DNA of 37,526 nucleotides from Nevskiaceae bacterium (GTDB lineage Bacteria; Pseudomonadota; Gammaproteobacteria; Steroidobacterales; Steroidobacteraceae): contig VEQP01000026.1 of NCBI GenBank assembly GCA_018883185.1, positions 1 to 37,526 of the forward strand, written 5' to 3'. Shown here one piece after another: positions 1-7,774 of this stretch (the stretch's first letter is position 1; each line of letters opens with the position of its first letter). The notes under the pieces are model-generated. The model was not told the DNA's origin and did not search any database. It was given only the letters and a program-made list of their open reading frames with translations. Both the position numbers and the translations under genes were made by a program.

Positions 1-2063
1 GCGCCTATTTCGGCCGCTCGGCCTTCGCCGGTGCCATCAACTTCGTGACCCGCGATCCCTCGCAGGAGTTCAAGGGTCGGGTTTCGGCCGAGATCTCCTC
101 CTGGGATTCGCACGAGGCTTCGCTGAGCGTCGAAGGCGGGTTGAGCGATAACGCCTCCGCGCGTCTTACTCTGCGCAGCTTCGATCGCGGCGGGCAATAC
201 ACCAACGCAGCGTTCCCTGCGACCGACAAGCTCGGCGCACAGAGCACGAAGTCGGCCTCCCTCACTGTGCTGTGGAAACCCACGGACAGTCTCACCATCA
301 AGAGCTACATCAACGCCTTCAAGGACGACGACGGTCCGCCGGCGCAACTTGCGCTGAAGTCCGAGTCCTTCACGGGTCGTGTCGACGCGAACGGCAACTG
401 CGTGCCGTTCTCGCAGGCGCCCTCGGGCACCGCCGGTCTCGGCCAGACCGCCAATTCGCGAGCGTCGTTCGGCTATGTCTGCGGCACGGTGCCGCGGATC
501 GGTAGTTTCCAAAAGACGCTCATTTCCGGCGACTGGGATACCAGCCCTGCGGCTACCAGCGCGGCGCTGTTCAACCCGCCGAACCCCGCCTGGAAAATCT
601 TCGATCCGTCGTTCAACACGAGCGGTGGCATGAACCGCGAGGCGCTGCAGGGCGATGTGCGCATCGATTACACGTTCGGTGGCGGTTACACGCTGAGTTC
701 GCTGACCGCGGCGCACCAGGACAAGAGCATGACGCTCATCGACCTGAACTACCGTGCCGGTCGCGATCGTCCGAATCCGTTCAACGCTTCGCGGCCGACT
801 ACGACCGTGCCTTGGGCCCAGTTCCTGCTGATTTCTCAGGTCAAGGTTCAAGACTGGAGTCAGGAACTACGCTTGACCTCGCCGCAGGAGCAGGCGCTGC
901 GCTGGACCGTCGGCCTCAACTATTTCGATGGCAACACCCCAGGTGGCACCGTCTATGGCATGAGCCCGATCGGTCCGCTCTTCGCAGCCGCCATCACCGA
1001 ACAGAACGTGGAGACCCCCGCCGCGTTCGGCGGTCTGTACTTCGACATAACCGACAAGATCACGCTCAGCGTTGAGGGTCGCTACCAAAAGGACAAACTC
1101 AACCAGATCCCGAAGGTCGGCACCACCGGCGCCGTAGTCACAGGGCTCGCTGCGACGCCCCTGAACGCGACGTTCTCGAGCTTCTCGCCGCGCGTCTCGC
1201 TCGACTATCAGATCACCGAAGACACGCTGCTTTACGCGCTGTTCTCGCGCGGGTATCGTCCGGGCGGATTCAACTCGGGCCTGGTCACCTCCTCGGCGGC
1301 CACAATCGAAGCACTGAAAGCCGCCGTGCCCTCGGCTGGTCTGACCTTCGAAGAAGAGCAACTCGACAACTATGAAATCGGCGTGAAGTCGACATTCATG
1401 GATGGCCGCGCCCGAGCCGTACTGACCTACTACGATTCAACCTGGAAGAACGGACAAGTATCGAACTCGGTACCGGTGGTGGTTGCCGGCACGGCCAACC
1501 TGATTCCGCTCGTCATCAACAACGGCGAAGCGGACCTCAAGGGTGTGGAGTTTGAAGGCCAGTTGCAGGTGACCCGCAACTTCAAATTGTCGGGCACCTT
1601 TGCCTACAACGACACCGAGATCGTCAGTTACGGCCTCGGTACCGGCGCCTGCGTCGACTGCAACTTCGTCTGGGGCAGCTTCGCGGGAGCCATCGGCAAC
1701 CAGCTGCCCACCGTACCGAAGACCACCTGGTCGCTGTCGGCCGAGCTCGGTGACAAGTTCGCCAACGGACTTGACTGGTTCAGCCGTCTCGATGTGATGA
1801 ACCAAGGCGCGAAATTCACCGACTTTTCCAATGCTGCCGAGATCGAAGCCAAGCAGACGATCAACGCCCGCGTCGGCATCCGCTCGGATGTCTGGACGAT
1901 CGAGCTGTTTGGCAACAACCTCGCCGATAACAATGTGGCCGAGGCCGGGCTGATAGGCGTCGATGCCTTCACCTTCCTCGCAGCACCGCCGAACCGCAAC
2001 GAGTTGCGCGTGTCGCCGCCGCTGCCGCGTTCCTTCGGCCTGCGAGCGACCTACAGCTTCTGA
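1..2063 (+). CDS. TonB-dependent outer-membrane receptor, 5' end cut by window edge
   Basis: The reading frame is open from base 3, so the gene begins outside the window; the GTG at 45 is internal. The first visible residues (AYFGRSAFAGAINFV) match the end of the plug domain of the receptor directly downstream. What is left, about 686 residues, is the rest of the plug and the whole 22-strand beta-barrel, ending in the aromatic C-terminus (TYSF) typical of outer-membrane barrels. By family knowledge it imports a scarce or large substrate across the outer membrane using TonB energy; the substrate cannot be read from sequence. It is a close tandem paralogue of the next gene, sharing for example the DDDGPPAQ loop and the FSRGYRPGGFN motif. 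A strong terminator follows the stop codon, so it is probably transcribed separately from its twin. Confidence 0.93.
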   Translation, partial: AYFGRSAFAGAINFVTRDPSQEFKGRVSAEISSWDSHEASLSVEGGLSDNASARLTLRSFDRGGQYTNAAFPATDKLGAQSTKSASLTVLWKPTDSLTIKSYINAFKDDDGPPAQLALKSESFTGRVDANGNCVPFSQAPSGTAGLGQTANSRASFGYVCGTVPRIGSFQKTLISGDWDTSPAATSAALFNPPNPAWKIFDPSFNTSGGMNREALQGDVRIDYTFGGGYTLSSLTAAHQDKSMTLIDLNYRAGRDRPNPFNASRPTTTVPWAQFLLISQVKVQDWSQELRLTSPQEQALRWTVGLNYFDGNTPGGTVYGMSPIGPLFAAAITEQNVETPAAFGGLYFDITDKITLSVEGRYQKDKLNQIPKVGTTGAVVTGLAATPLNATFSSFSPRVSLDYQITEDTLLYALFSRGYRPGGFNSGLVTSSAATIEALKAAVPSAGLTFEEEQLDNYEIGVKSTFMDGRARAVLTYYDSTWKNGQVSNSVPVVVAGTANLIPLVINNGEADLKGVEFEGQLQVTRNFKLSGTFAYNDTEIVSYGLGTGACVDCNFVWGSFAGAIGNQLPTVPKTTWSLSAELGDKFANGLDWFSRLDVMNQGAKFTDFSNAAEIEAKQTINARVGIRSDVWTIELFGNNLADNNVAEAGLIGVDAFTFLAAPPNRNELRVSPPLPRSFGLRATYSF

Positions 2064-2095
2064 TCCGATAAACGACCTTACTTGCGTAAGCACTA

Positions 2096-2126
2096 GGGCC
2101 GGGTGGTATCACCCGGCCCTTTTTTT
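2096..2126 (+). terminator. Rho-independent terminator after first TonB receptor
   Basis: A perfect 10-bp GC-rich stem (2096-2105 paired with 2110-2119) with a GTAT loop is followed by seven T residues at 2120-2126. It lies 33 bases after the receptor stop codon. It should separate the two tandem receptors into independent transcripts. Confidence 0.92.
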
Positions 2127-2256
2127 ATCCGGTGGCGGTCTTGTTCACCCTGCGAATACCACATCGGTTTTTCTCTCACGGGCGATGAACGCTCCGTAGT
2201 CTCGGTGTCGAAACACCCGTTACTTACGGGACTACAACAACCGCTCAGGGGGCTCA

Positions 2257-4764
2257 ATGTCAGCATCTTCCGCGCGCCGCGTTTCGGGCGCCATTCTCGC
2301 GATCCTCGCCGCACCGTCCGCACAACTGCTACCTGCACAGAATGCCGGCGGAGACGGCGCCATCAGCCTTGAGGAAATCGTCGTCACGGCGCGCAAAGTC
2401 GAGGAAAACTTGATGGATGTGCCGATCGCGATCACGGCGTTCTCATCGGCCGAAATCGAATCGGCCGGCATCAAGCAGCTCGGCGATGTGATGTTGATGA
2501 CTCCCGGTTTCAACTTCGTCAACCAGCAAGGCAGCTCGGGTCGCAACGATCGCTCGGCCACCTCGCTGGTGTTTCGCGGCCTTTATCTGAACCTGAACAC
2601 CGGCCTCAACGCCGGTGGCAACCTGTTCATCGACGGCGCGCCCGTGCTTGGCGCACAGCCGCCAGCCATCGTTGACGTGGAACGCATCGAGGTTCTCAAA
2701 GGCCCGCAAAGCGCCTACTTTGGCCGCTCTACATTTGCCGGTGCTATCAACTTCGTGACCCGCGAACCGGGCCAGGACGTCAAGGGCAAGGTCATTGCCG
2801 AAGTCAGTTCCTGGTCATCGTACGATGTCAGCGGCAGCTTCGAAGGTGGCCTCACCGACAACATCACCGGTCGGGTTACCGTGCGCGACTTCAAGCGTGG
2901 CGGTCAGTACACCAACTTCGCCGACTCGAGCGGCAAGAAGCTGGGCGAGCAGACAACGCAATCATTCTCCGCAGCCCTCGTCTTCAAACCTTCGGATTCC
3001 CTGAAGATCAAAGCCTACGTCAACGTGTTTCGCGATGACGATGGCCCGCCGGCACAAGGCGCGTTGAAGTCCGACTCGTTCACCGGTCGCGTCACGGCCG
3101 ATGGCACCTGCGTGCCGTTCTCGCAAGCGCCCGCGGGCACCGCGGCGCTTGGGCAAACAGCCAACTCCCGCGCCTCCTTCGGTTATGTCTGCGGCGAAGT
3201 GCCCACCATGGCTACTATCCCGCGGAGCATCATCTCGGGTGACTACGACACCTCGAACCCGAACACCTACAAAGCGTTGTTCGAGCCGAATCCGCTCTGG
3301 ACGCGATTTGAGACGAGCTTCAATCAGGACGGCGGCATCAAACGTGAGGCACTGCAGGCTGACCTGCGCGTCGATTACGACTTCGCTGGTGGCTACTCGC
3401 TGTCGTCACTGACCGCGGCGCATCAAGACAAGACGATGACGCTCATCGACCTGAACTACCGCAATGGCAAAGATCGGGTCAATCCGTTCTACGCCACGCG
3501 GCCCACGACCACCGTACCTTGGCTGCAGTCGCTGTTGGTGTCGCAGGGCAAGTTCCGTGATTGGAGTCAGGAGCTGCGACTGAGCTCGCCGCAGGAACAA
3601 AGATTGCGCTGGGTAGTCGGTGGCAATTACTTCTCCGGTATGAGCCCTGGCGGCACGGTGTACGGACTGCTGCCTAGCGGCCCGTCGTTCACGGCGTCGA
3701 TCACTAAGCAGGAAGTGACCACCCCCGCGGTGTTTGGCGCGGCCTACTACGACATTACCGACCAGTTGACGGTAAGCGTCGAAGGCCGCTACCAGTGGGA
3801 CAAGATCGAGCAGACCCCGCTCGTCGCGCCGCCGGGTGTCGCGACCACCGGTGTCGCAGCCGAAACGCTCTCCGAAACGTTCACCAGCTTCTCGCCACGC
3901 ATCTCGGTCGACTACCAGATCACCGATGACACGTTAATCTACGGTCTGTTCTCGCGCGGCTACCGCCCAGGTGGCTTCAATGCGGCACTCAAGACCTCGC
4001 CGCCCGCACTCGTGGCCGCGCTGTTATCGGTCGTGCCCACGGCGAGCCTCGCCTTCGAGCAAGAGCAGCTCGACAACTACGAAGTCGGCATCAAGTCGAC
4101 CTTCCTAGATGGCCGCGCGCGCGCCATCCTGACCTTCTACAAAAACGACTGGATCGACGGTCAGGTGGGCTCCACGGTGGCACTGCCGGGCTTCACCAAC
4201 CTCATCACCATCACCGTCAACAACGGTGAGGCGAAGCTCGAGGGTATGGAGTTCGAAGGTCAGTTCCAGGCCACTCGCAACCTGAAACTCTCGGGTACCT
4301 TCGCCTACAACAAGTCGGAGCTCGTCAGCTACGGTGTGGGTGCTAGCGGCAACTGCGCCGACTGCAACCTCGTTTACGGCAGCTTCGGCGGTGCCATCGG
4401 CAATCGTCTGCCAACGACGCCGAAGATCACCTACTCGCTGACGGCTGAGTACTCGCGCCCCTTCAGCGATACGCTCGACTGGTTCACCCGCGTCGACCTG
4501 ATGCACCAGGGCGAGAAGTACACCGACTTCTCGAACGTCGCCTGGGTCGGATCGTCAGACAACGTGAACGCGCGCATCGGTCTGCGCTCCGAGAAGATGA
4601 CCTTCGAAATCTTTGGTACTAATATTACCGACAACAAGGTGCTGACCTCGGCGCTGCTCGGCATCGATGCCTTCACCTTCCTCGTGCCGCCCAACAGGAA
4701 CGAAGTGCGCTTCTCGCCACCGATGCCGCAGGCTTGGGGCGCGCGTCTCAGCTACAAGTTCTAA
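2257..4764 (+). CDS. TonB-dependent outer-membrane receptor (second tandem copy)
   Basis: Complete 835-residue receptor. An N-terminal signal peptide (residues 1 to about 28) is followed by a TonB-box-like segment (LEEIVVTARKV, about 38-48). The plug domain runs to about residue 170 and contains IEVLKGPQSAYFGRSTFAGA, and the beta-barrel ends in SYKF. There is no N-terminal signalling (STN) domain, so it should be a plain transporter rather than a transducer. The ATG at 2257 is preceded by a purine-rich AGGGGG. A strong terminator follows at 4788. It closely resembles the truncated receptor upstream along the whole visible length, so the pair is a recent tandem duplication or two specialised receptors for related substrates. 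The substrate is unknown. The surrounding hydrolases and redox enzymes suggest an organic compound rather than an iron siderophore, but that is inference. Confidence 0.95.
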   Translation: MSASSARRVSGAILAILAAPSAQLLPAQNAGGDGAISLEEIVVTARKVEENLMDVPIAITAFSSAEIESAGIKQLGDVMLMTPGFNFVNQQGSSGRNDRSATSLVFRGLYLNLNTGLNAGGNLFIDGAPVLGAQPPAIVDVERIEVLKGPQSAYFGRSTFAGAINFVTREPGQDVKGKVIAEVSSWSSYDVSGSFEGGLTDNITGRVTVRDFKRGGQYTNFADSSGKKLGEQTTQSFSAALVFKPSDSLKIKAYVNVFRDDDGPPAQGALKSDSFTGRVTADGTCVPFSQAPAGTAALGQTANSRASFGYVCGEVPTMATIPRSIISGDYDTSNPNTYKALFEPNPLWTRFETSFNQDGGIKREALQADLRVDYDFAGGYSLSSLTAAHQDKTMTLIDLNYRNGKDRVNPFYATRPTTTVPWLQSLLVSQGKFRDWSQELRLSSPQEQRLRWVVGGNYFSGMSPGGTVYGLLPSGPSFTASITKQEVTTPAVFGAAYYDITDQLTVSVEGRYQWDKIEQTPLVAPPGVATTGVAAETLSETFTSFSPRISVDYQITDDTLIYGLFSRGYRPGGFNAALKTSPPALVAALLSVVPTASLAFEQEQLDNYEVGIKSTFLDGRARAILTFYKNDWIDGQVGSTVALPGFTNLITITVNNGEAKLEGMEFEGQFQATRNLKLSGTFAYNKSELVSYGVGASGNCADCNLVYGSFGGAIGNRLPTTPKITYSLTAEYSRPFSDTLDWFTRVDLMHQGEKYTDFSNVAWVGSSDNVNARIGLRSEKMTFEIFGTNITDNKVLTSALLGIDAFTFLVPPNRNEVRFSPPMPQAWGARLSYKF

Positions 4765-4780
4765 ACGGAATTCAGTTTGA

Positions 4781-5242
4781 TCAACTGGGGCCGGATGCTC
4801 GCATCCGGCCCTTTTTTTTGCGGAAGTGCACGATGAACAGCACGATCGCGGCGAGCCCGACGACCCAGTGTGCAAGCGAGGTCCAGGACCGCCACTGATC
4901 GCTACCGATGTAATACAGGGCGCAGCCTGTGAGCGTAAGCCACACCAGAACGCCGAACAGCGTGCCGCCCGTGGGCCGGCGCTGTCGCGCCCGCCAGCCA
5001 CGTACGATGTGATCCGACCACAGTGCACCGAACATCCACACGGCGGCAAACGAGAACACCGCGTGGCCGATCAACCACCAGCGCTGCTGCGGATGCGGGC
5101 CATCGAAACCGAACTGATCCACGACACGCACGAAGTAGTGAAAGATCAGCCAAACGCCACCCGTGACCCAGGTGCCGATCGCCAACACATGCAGCAAGCG
5201 CCGCCGCCCCGGCGGCAGGACACCCGTCCGAACACTGTTCAC
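4781..5242 (-). CDS. Small four-helix membrane protein, DUF4405/cytochrome b-like
   Basis: The chosen GTG start overlaps the ApbE stop codon as GTGA, with GGAGGCGG just upstream. This gives 153 residues and implies translational coupling to the flavin transferase. Four hydrophobic helices are visible at about residues 18-38, 53-77, 93-113 and 121-139. Histidines sit in or at the ends of helices (H18, H35, H60, H78, H125, H139), the pattern of small b-type cytochromes that bind heme between helices. Coupling to ApbE suggests a role as the inner-membrane electron conduit for a flavin-loaded exported protein, perhaps the FMN-binding-domain protein at 7775. The family assignment is by topology and histidine pattern only; a non-heme membrane protein is possible. 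The last dozen residues are encoded by the opposing terminator. Confidence 0.75.
   Translation of the reverse strand: MNSVRTGVLPPGRRRLLHVLAIGTWVTGGVWLIFHYFVRVVDQFGFDGPHPQQRWWLIGHAVFSFAAVWMFGALWSDHIVRGWRARQRRPTGGTLFGVLVWLTLTGCALYYIGSDQWRSWTSLAHWVVGLAAIVLFIVHFRKKKGRMRASGPS
4788..4819 (+). terminator. Rho-independent terminator after second TonB receptor
   Basis: An inverted repeat (4788-4797 with 4802-4811, CTCG loop) is followed by eight T residues at 4812-4819. It begins 23 bases after the receptor stop. It also forms the last codons of the convergent membrane-protein gene, whose KKK and GRMR residues are encoded by the T-tract and one stem arm. There is no T-run on the other side, so it should act only on rightward transcripts. 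Confidence 0.92.
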
Positions 5243-6117
5243 CGCTGACCGCCTCCTTGGATCTTCCAGCCCGTATCGGGTGCGTAGAAATACGCGCTCG
5301 CCCCGCATGCAGCAAGCATGGTTTCAAGATCCAACCCCTGCGCGAGCGCCACTTTGGTCAGGCCATCGGCCAGCATGCAGGACGGTGCCACCACGCTAAC
5401 GAATCGCCCCGGCGGCAAGGCGCGTCTTTCACGACCCTCAACATGCACGGCTCGCGTCGCATCAGACGCGCTGCTTGCGAGAGCCGCTTGCTGCAGTTCG
5501 ACCAAGGGATGGGTGCCCAGCGGATGTCCGGGCACGCGCAGCGACACGGTCTGGGTTTCAGGCCCCGTCACCCGCAAATCGCCCCCCGCATTCACCTGGC
5601 CGCTGGCCATAGCGGGCAGCTGCAAGGCCTCGATCGCCCGATCCACCGCATAGCCCTTGGCGATGCCTCCGAGGTCGATCCACACCGGGCGCTCCAACAG
5701 CACAGAGTTCGGCGGAATCAAGACGACCGTCCCCCACCGCGCGCTGGGGTCGGGGTACCCGCCACCTTGGGGCGGCACCGGCAAGAGGCCGCCGTGCACG
5801 AGGACCGGCGCAACCGTTACATCGAAAACACCCCCCGACAGCCGATGTAAGCGGTCGGCACACTGCAGCACGACGAACGTGTCGGCACCCACTTCGACCT
5901 CTCGGCCAACCGGAGCGGCATGGAGGCGAGCGAGGTCGCTGTCCAAAGAGTGGAAGCTCATCGCCGCCTCCACCCGTGCTACCGCCTCGAAGGCCCGCTC
6001 GAGAGCTGCCTCGGCCTCAAGGACCGGCAAACCCGAGACCCCGACCGTGACGTAGGTGCCGAGGCCCGGCCGGGTCTGCTGCAGCACCGACAGCGAATGA
6101 CCGTTCTCTGAACGCAT
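5239..6117 (-). CDS. apbE: FAD:protein FMN transferase (ApbE family)
   Basis: ApbE enzymes use FAD to attach FMN covalently to a Thr (or Ser) in FMN-binding domains of exported or membrane redox proteins. The 292-residue product has the family core: GLGTYVTV near residues 18-25, SGGVFDVTVAP at 94-104, DLGGIAKGYAVD at 148-159, VNAGGDLRV at 175-183, and the metal-site segment MLADGLTK with D251 and T254. The ATG at 6117 has AAGGGAG upstream; a longer in-frame extension exists but overlaps the divergent gene and looks non-coding. Unlike most ApbE proteins no signal peptide or lipobox is visible, which suggests a cytoplasmic enzyme. It is coupled to the small membrane protein downstream. Its likely client is the FMN-binding-domain protein at 7775, which carries a flavinylation-type motif. 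Confidence 0.92.
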   Translation of the reverse strand: MRSENGHSLSVLQQTRPGLGTYVTVGVSGLPVLEAEAALERAFEAVARVEAAMSFHSLDSDLARLHAAPVGREVEVGADTFVVLQCADRLHRLSGGVFDVTVAPVLVHGGLLPVPPQGGGYPDPSARWGTVVLIPPNSVLLERPVWIDLGGIAKGYAVDRAIEALQLPAMASGQVNAGGDLRVTGPETQTVSLRVPGHPLGTHPLVELQQAALASSASDATRAVHVEGRERRALPPGRFVSVVAPSCMLADGLTKVALAQGLDLETMLAACGASAYFYAPDTGWKIQGGGQR

Positions 6118-6126
6118 AAAACTCCC

Positions 6127-6157
6127 TTGATCGCCCGGACGGTAGGAATGATATCTT
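6127..6157. promoter_or_regulatory. Possible divergent promoter between apbE and small protein A
   Basis: The 66-base gap between the divergent starts contains a palindromic GATATC core. Rightward, TTGATC (6127-6132) precedes TATCTT (6152-6157) with a long 19-base spacer. Leftward, TATCAT (complement of 6148-6153) is a good -10 match without a clear -35. Both genes have strong Shine-Dalgarno sites. The assignment is weak and based on consensus likeness only. Confidence 0.3.
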
Positions 6158-6183
6158 CGGGTTGTTCTGCAGGAGGTTAGCCT

Positions 6184-6519
6184 ATGGCCATCGACAAGAA
6201 CCGTCCCACCTACGCCGTCGAAGCGATCCCGTCCGACATCACCAACAGCGTGTTTCTCGGCAATCCTGCCGTCGACAACCTGCTGTCCTGCGTGATCGCC
6301 ATGAATGCCGAAATGTGGGCCACCAAGCGCCGCATGAAGGTGCTCGAATCTTTGCTCGCTAAAAAAGGCATCTCGCAAGAGATGATCGAAGGCTACGTGC
6401 CCACTGCGGCGGAAACTGCCGAATGGGAAAAGGAGCGCGATCGCTTCATTGAACTCGCGATGGGTCCGCTCGCCAACGATGGCTTCCGTTCCATCGGCAC
6501 TGGCTTTCCGAAGCGCTGA
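6184..6519 (+). CDS. Small helical protein A, paired with methyltransferase A
   Basis: I do not recognise a named family. The product is 111 residues, soluble, with no signal peptide. The start is clear: AGGAGG at 6171-6176, seven bases before the ATG. A central helical stretch (about residues 28-62, NPAVDNLL to ESLLAKKG) is followed by IEGYVP and a charged helix with ERDRFIEL. The same pattern of D, E, R-x-R, E-x-L, G, a Y/F-x-P step and a charged helix recurs in the small proteins at 10395 and 26794. All three sit directly beside a methyltransferase of one family. Here the methyltransferase starts 24 bases downstream, so the two are co-transcribed. A role as an obligate partner, stabiliser or substrate adaptor of the methyltransferase is inferred from this repeated pairing. 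Confidence 0.85.
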   Translation: MAIDKNRPTYAVEAIPSDITNSVFLGNPAVDNLLSCVIAMNAEMWATKRRMKVLESLLAKKGISQEMIEGYVPTAAETAEWEKERDRFIELAMGPLANDGFRSIGTGFPKR

Positions 6520-6543
6520 AGGCGCTCACTCCGGAGGTGATTC

Positions 6544-7746
6544 ATGATCGGTCGTCGTGAACTGTTTGGCGCCACCGCTGGCGCCTTGGTGATGGCCCAG
6601 ACGCTGAAGGCCGATGCCGCCGCAGCGGCGGAGAAACTCAAGCCCTACACGGCCGCACCGAAAGGCTCATACCTTCCGCGTGGCACCGACGGGCGCTTGG
6701 CCCGACTCGCGACTCTCGATCTCGAGAGTCACCAAGATTTCACGCTCGGCTTTCGCTTGATGCATAGCAAGGCGCTGCGCGCCGCATCGGCCGCGGCCTT
6801 CGAGCGAGTGCTGGAGCGCGAAGGCATCGACCCGCTGACGCCGCTTACCGGCGAACAGGTTCGCCAGCTCGTCGAAACGGAGCCCGGCATCAACATTGCC
6901 TCGCGCGCCTGGCTCGCCAACCAGCAGGTCACGTGGAAGACCCTACGCGATCACTTCCATGCCAACGCGGACGCCTACCTTTCAGAAATGGAAGCGGCCG
7001 ACAAATCCGGTCCCGGCACGCTGGAACTTGCGCCGAGTCTCGACATACCAACCTACGCAAGGCACGAGATCCACATTCAGCCGGGTGGTTATGTCGGTGA
7101 CCCGTTCGCCGGCCACATCTACCACTACGGCACCAACAGCTTCTACATCAGCGTCATCGGCCACAACGAACAGGACCAGGTGCACAAAGGCTCAGCGGCG
7201 CGTCTGCCGCTGCCGGAAGACGGCAAGGTCAAGCGCATCCTCGATATGGGCTGCGGTATTGGTCAGATGTCGGTCGCGCTCAAGGAGCGTTTCCCGGACG
7301 CCGAAGTCTGGGGCATCGACGTTGGCGGTCCGATGGTGCGCTACGCACACATGCGCGCTCGGCGCCTTGGTGTCGAAGTCAACTTCGCGCAGCGGCTGGC
7401 CGAACTCAGCGGCTTCCCGGACAACTACTTCGATCTGGTCACCAGCTACATCATGCATCACGAGTTGCCAGGCGAGATCACCAAGAAGGTGATCGACGAA
7501 GCGCGGCGCGTGACGCGCCCGGGTGGCGTCTACTACCCGATCGACTTCAACTCGGGCGGCACCAAAATGCCTGCGCGCATGATGTACAGCCGCTGGTACG
7601 ACCACCGCTGGAATAACGAAGTGTGGAGCTTCGAGTACCACGCCTTGAACTTCACCAATGAAATCGGCGAGCGCGGTTTCAACGTTGTGAAGAACGCGAA
7701 GCCTGCCCTGCCCGGGTTCGGCGTGCGGCACAGCATCAAGGTGTGA
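6544..7746 (+). CDS. Class I SAM-dependent methyltransferase A with Tat-like leader
   Basis: 400 residues, started by an ATG with a near-perfect GGAGGTGA site. The N-terminus (GRRELFG, then a hydrophobic, alanine-rich stretch to about residue 28) looks like a twin-arginine export signal, which is most unusual for a SAM enzyme. A helical region follows to about residue 155. Then comes a segment shared with the two paralogues in this window: GPGTLEL, HIQPGGY (177-183), and YHYGTNSF (193-200). The Rossmann methyltransferase fold follows, with motif I LDMGCGIGQ (233-241), GIDVGG (257-262), the acidic FDLV segment near 297, and RVTRPGG near 322. The methyl acceptor is unknown. It is co-directional with small protein A upstream and the FMN-binding protein downstream. 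Whether the leader is functional is open; a start after it would lack a comparable ribosome site. Confidence 0.88.
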   Translation: MIGRRELFGATAGALVMAQTLKADAAAAAEKLKPYTAAPKGSYLPRGTDGRLARLATLDLESHQDFTLGFRLMHSKALRAASAAAFERVLEREGIDPLTPLTGEQVRQLVETEPGINIASRAWLANQQVTWKTLRDHFHANADAYLSEMEAADKSGPGTLELAPSLDIPTYARHEIHIQPGGYVGDPFAGHIYHYGTNSFYISVIGHNEQDQVHKGSAARLPLPEDGKVKRILDMGCGIGQMSVALKERFPDAEVWGIDVGGPMVRYAHMRARRLGVEVNFAQRLAELSGFPDNYFDLVTSYIMHHELPGEITKKVIDEARRVTRPGGVYYPIDFNSGGTKMPARMMYSRWYDHRWNNEVWSFEYHALNFTNEIGERGFNVVKNAKPALPGFGVRHSIKV

Positions 7747-7774
7747 CTGCGGCGCACCGCGCCGCGATGCCCTG

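Noticed and set aside
867-2093. Long minus-strand ORFs opposite the first TonB receptor
   Set aside because: They are antisense to a clear receptor frame, arise from high-GC codon bias, and their translations are low-complexity, Arg/Gly-rich and lack any family motif.
5242-5308. Longer start for the membrane protein at 5308
   Set aside because: It would overlap apbE by about 70 bases; the GTG at 5242 has a strong ribosome site and a GTGA overlap with the apbE stop.
6184-6519. Small proteins A, B and C as ribosomally made peptide precursors for the methyltransferases
   Set aside because: They are conserved helical proteins along most of their length, without a leader/core split or repetitive, Cys- or Ser/Thr-rich tail.
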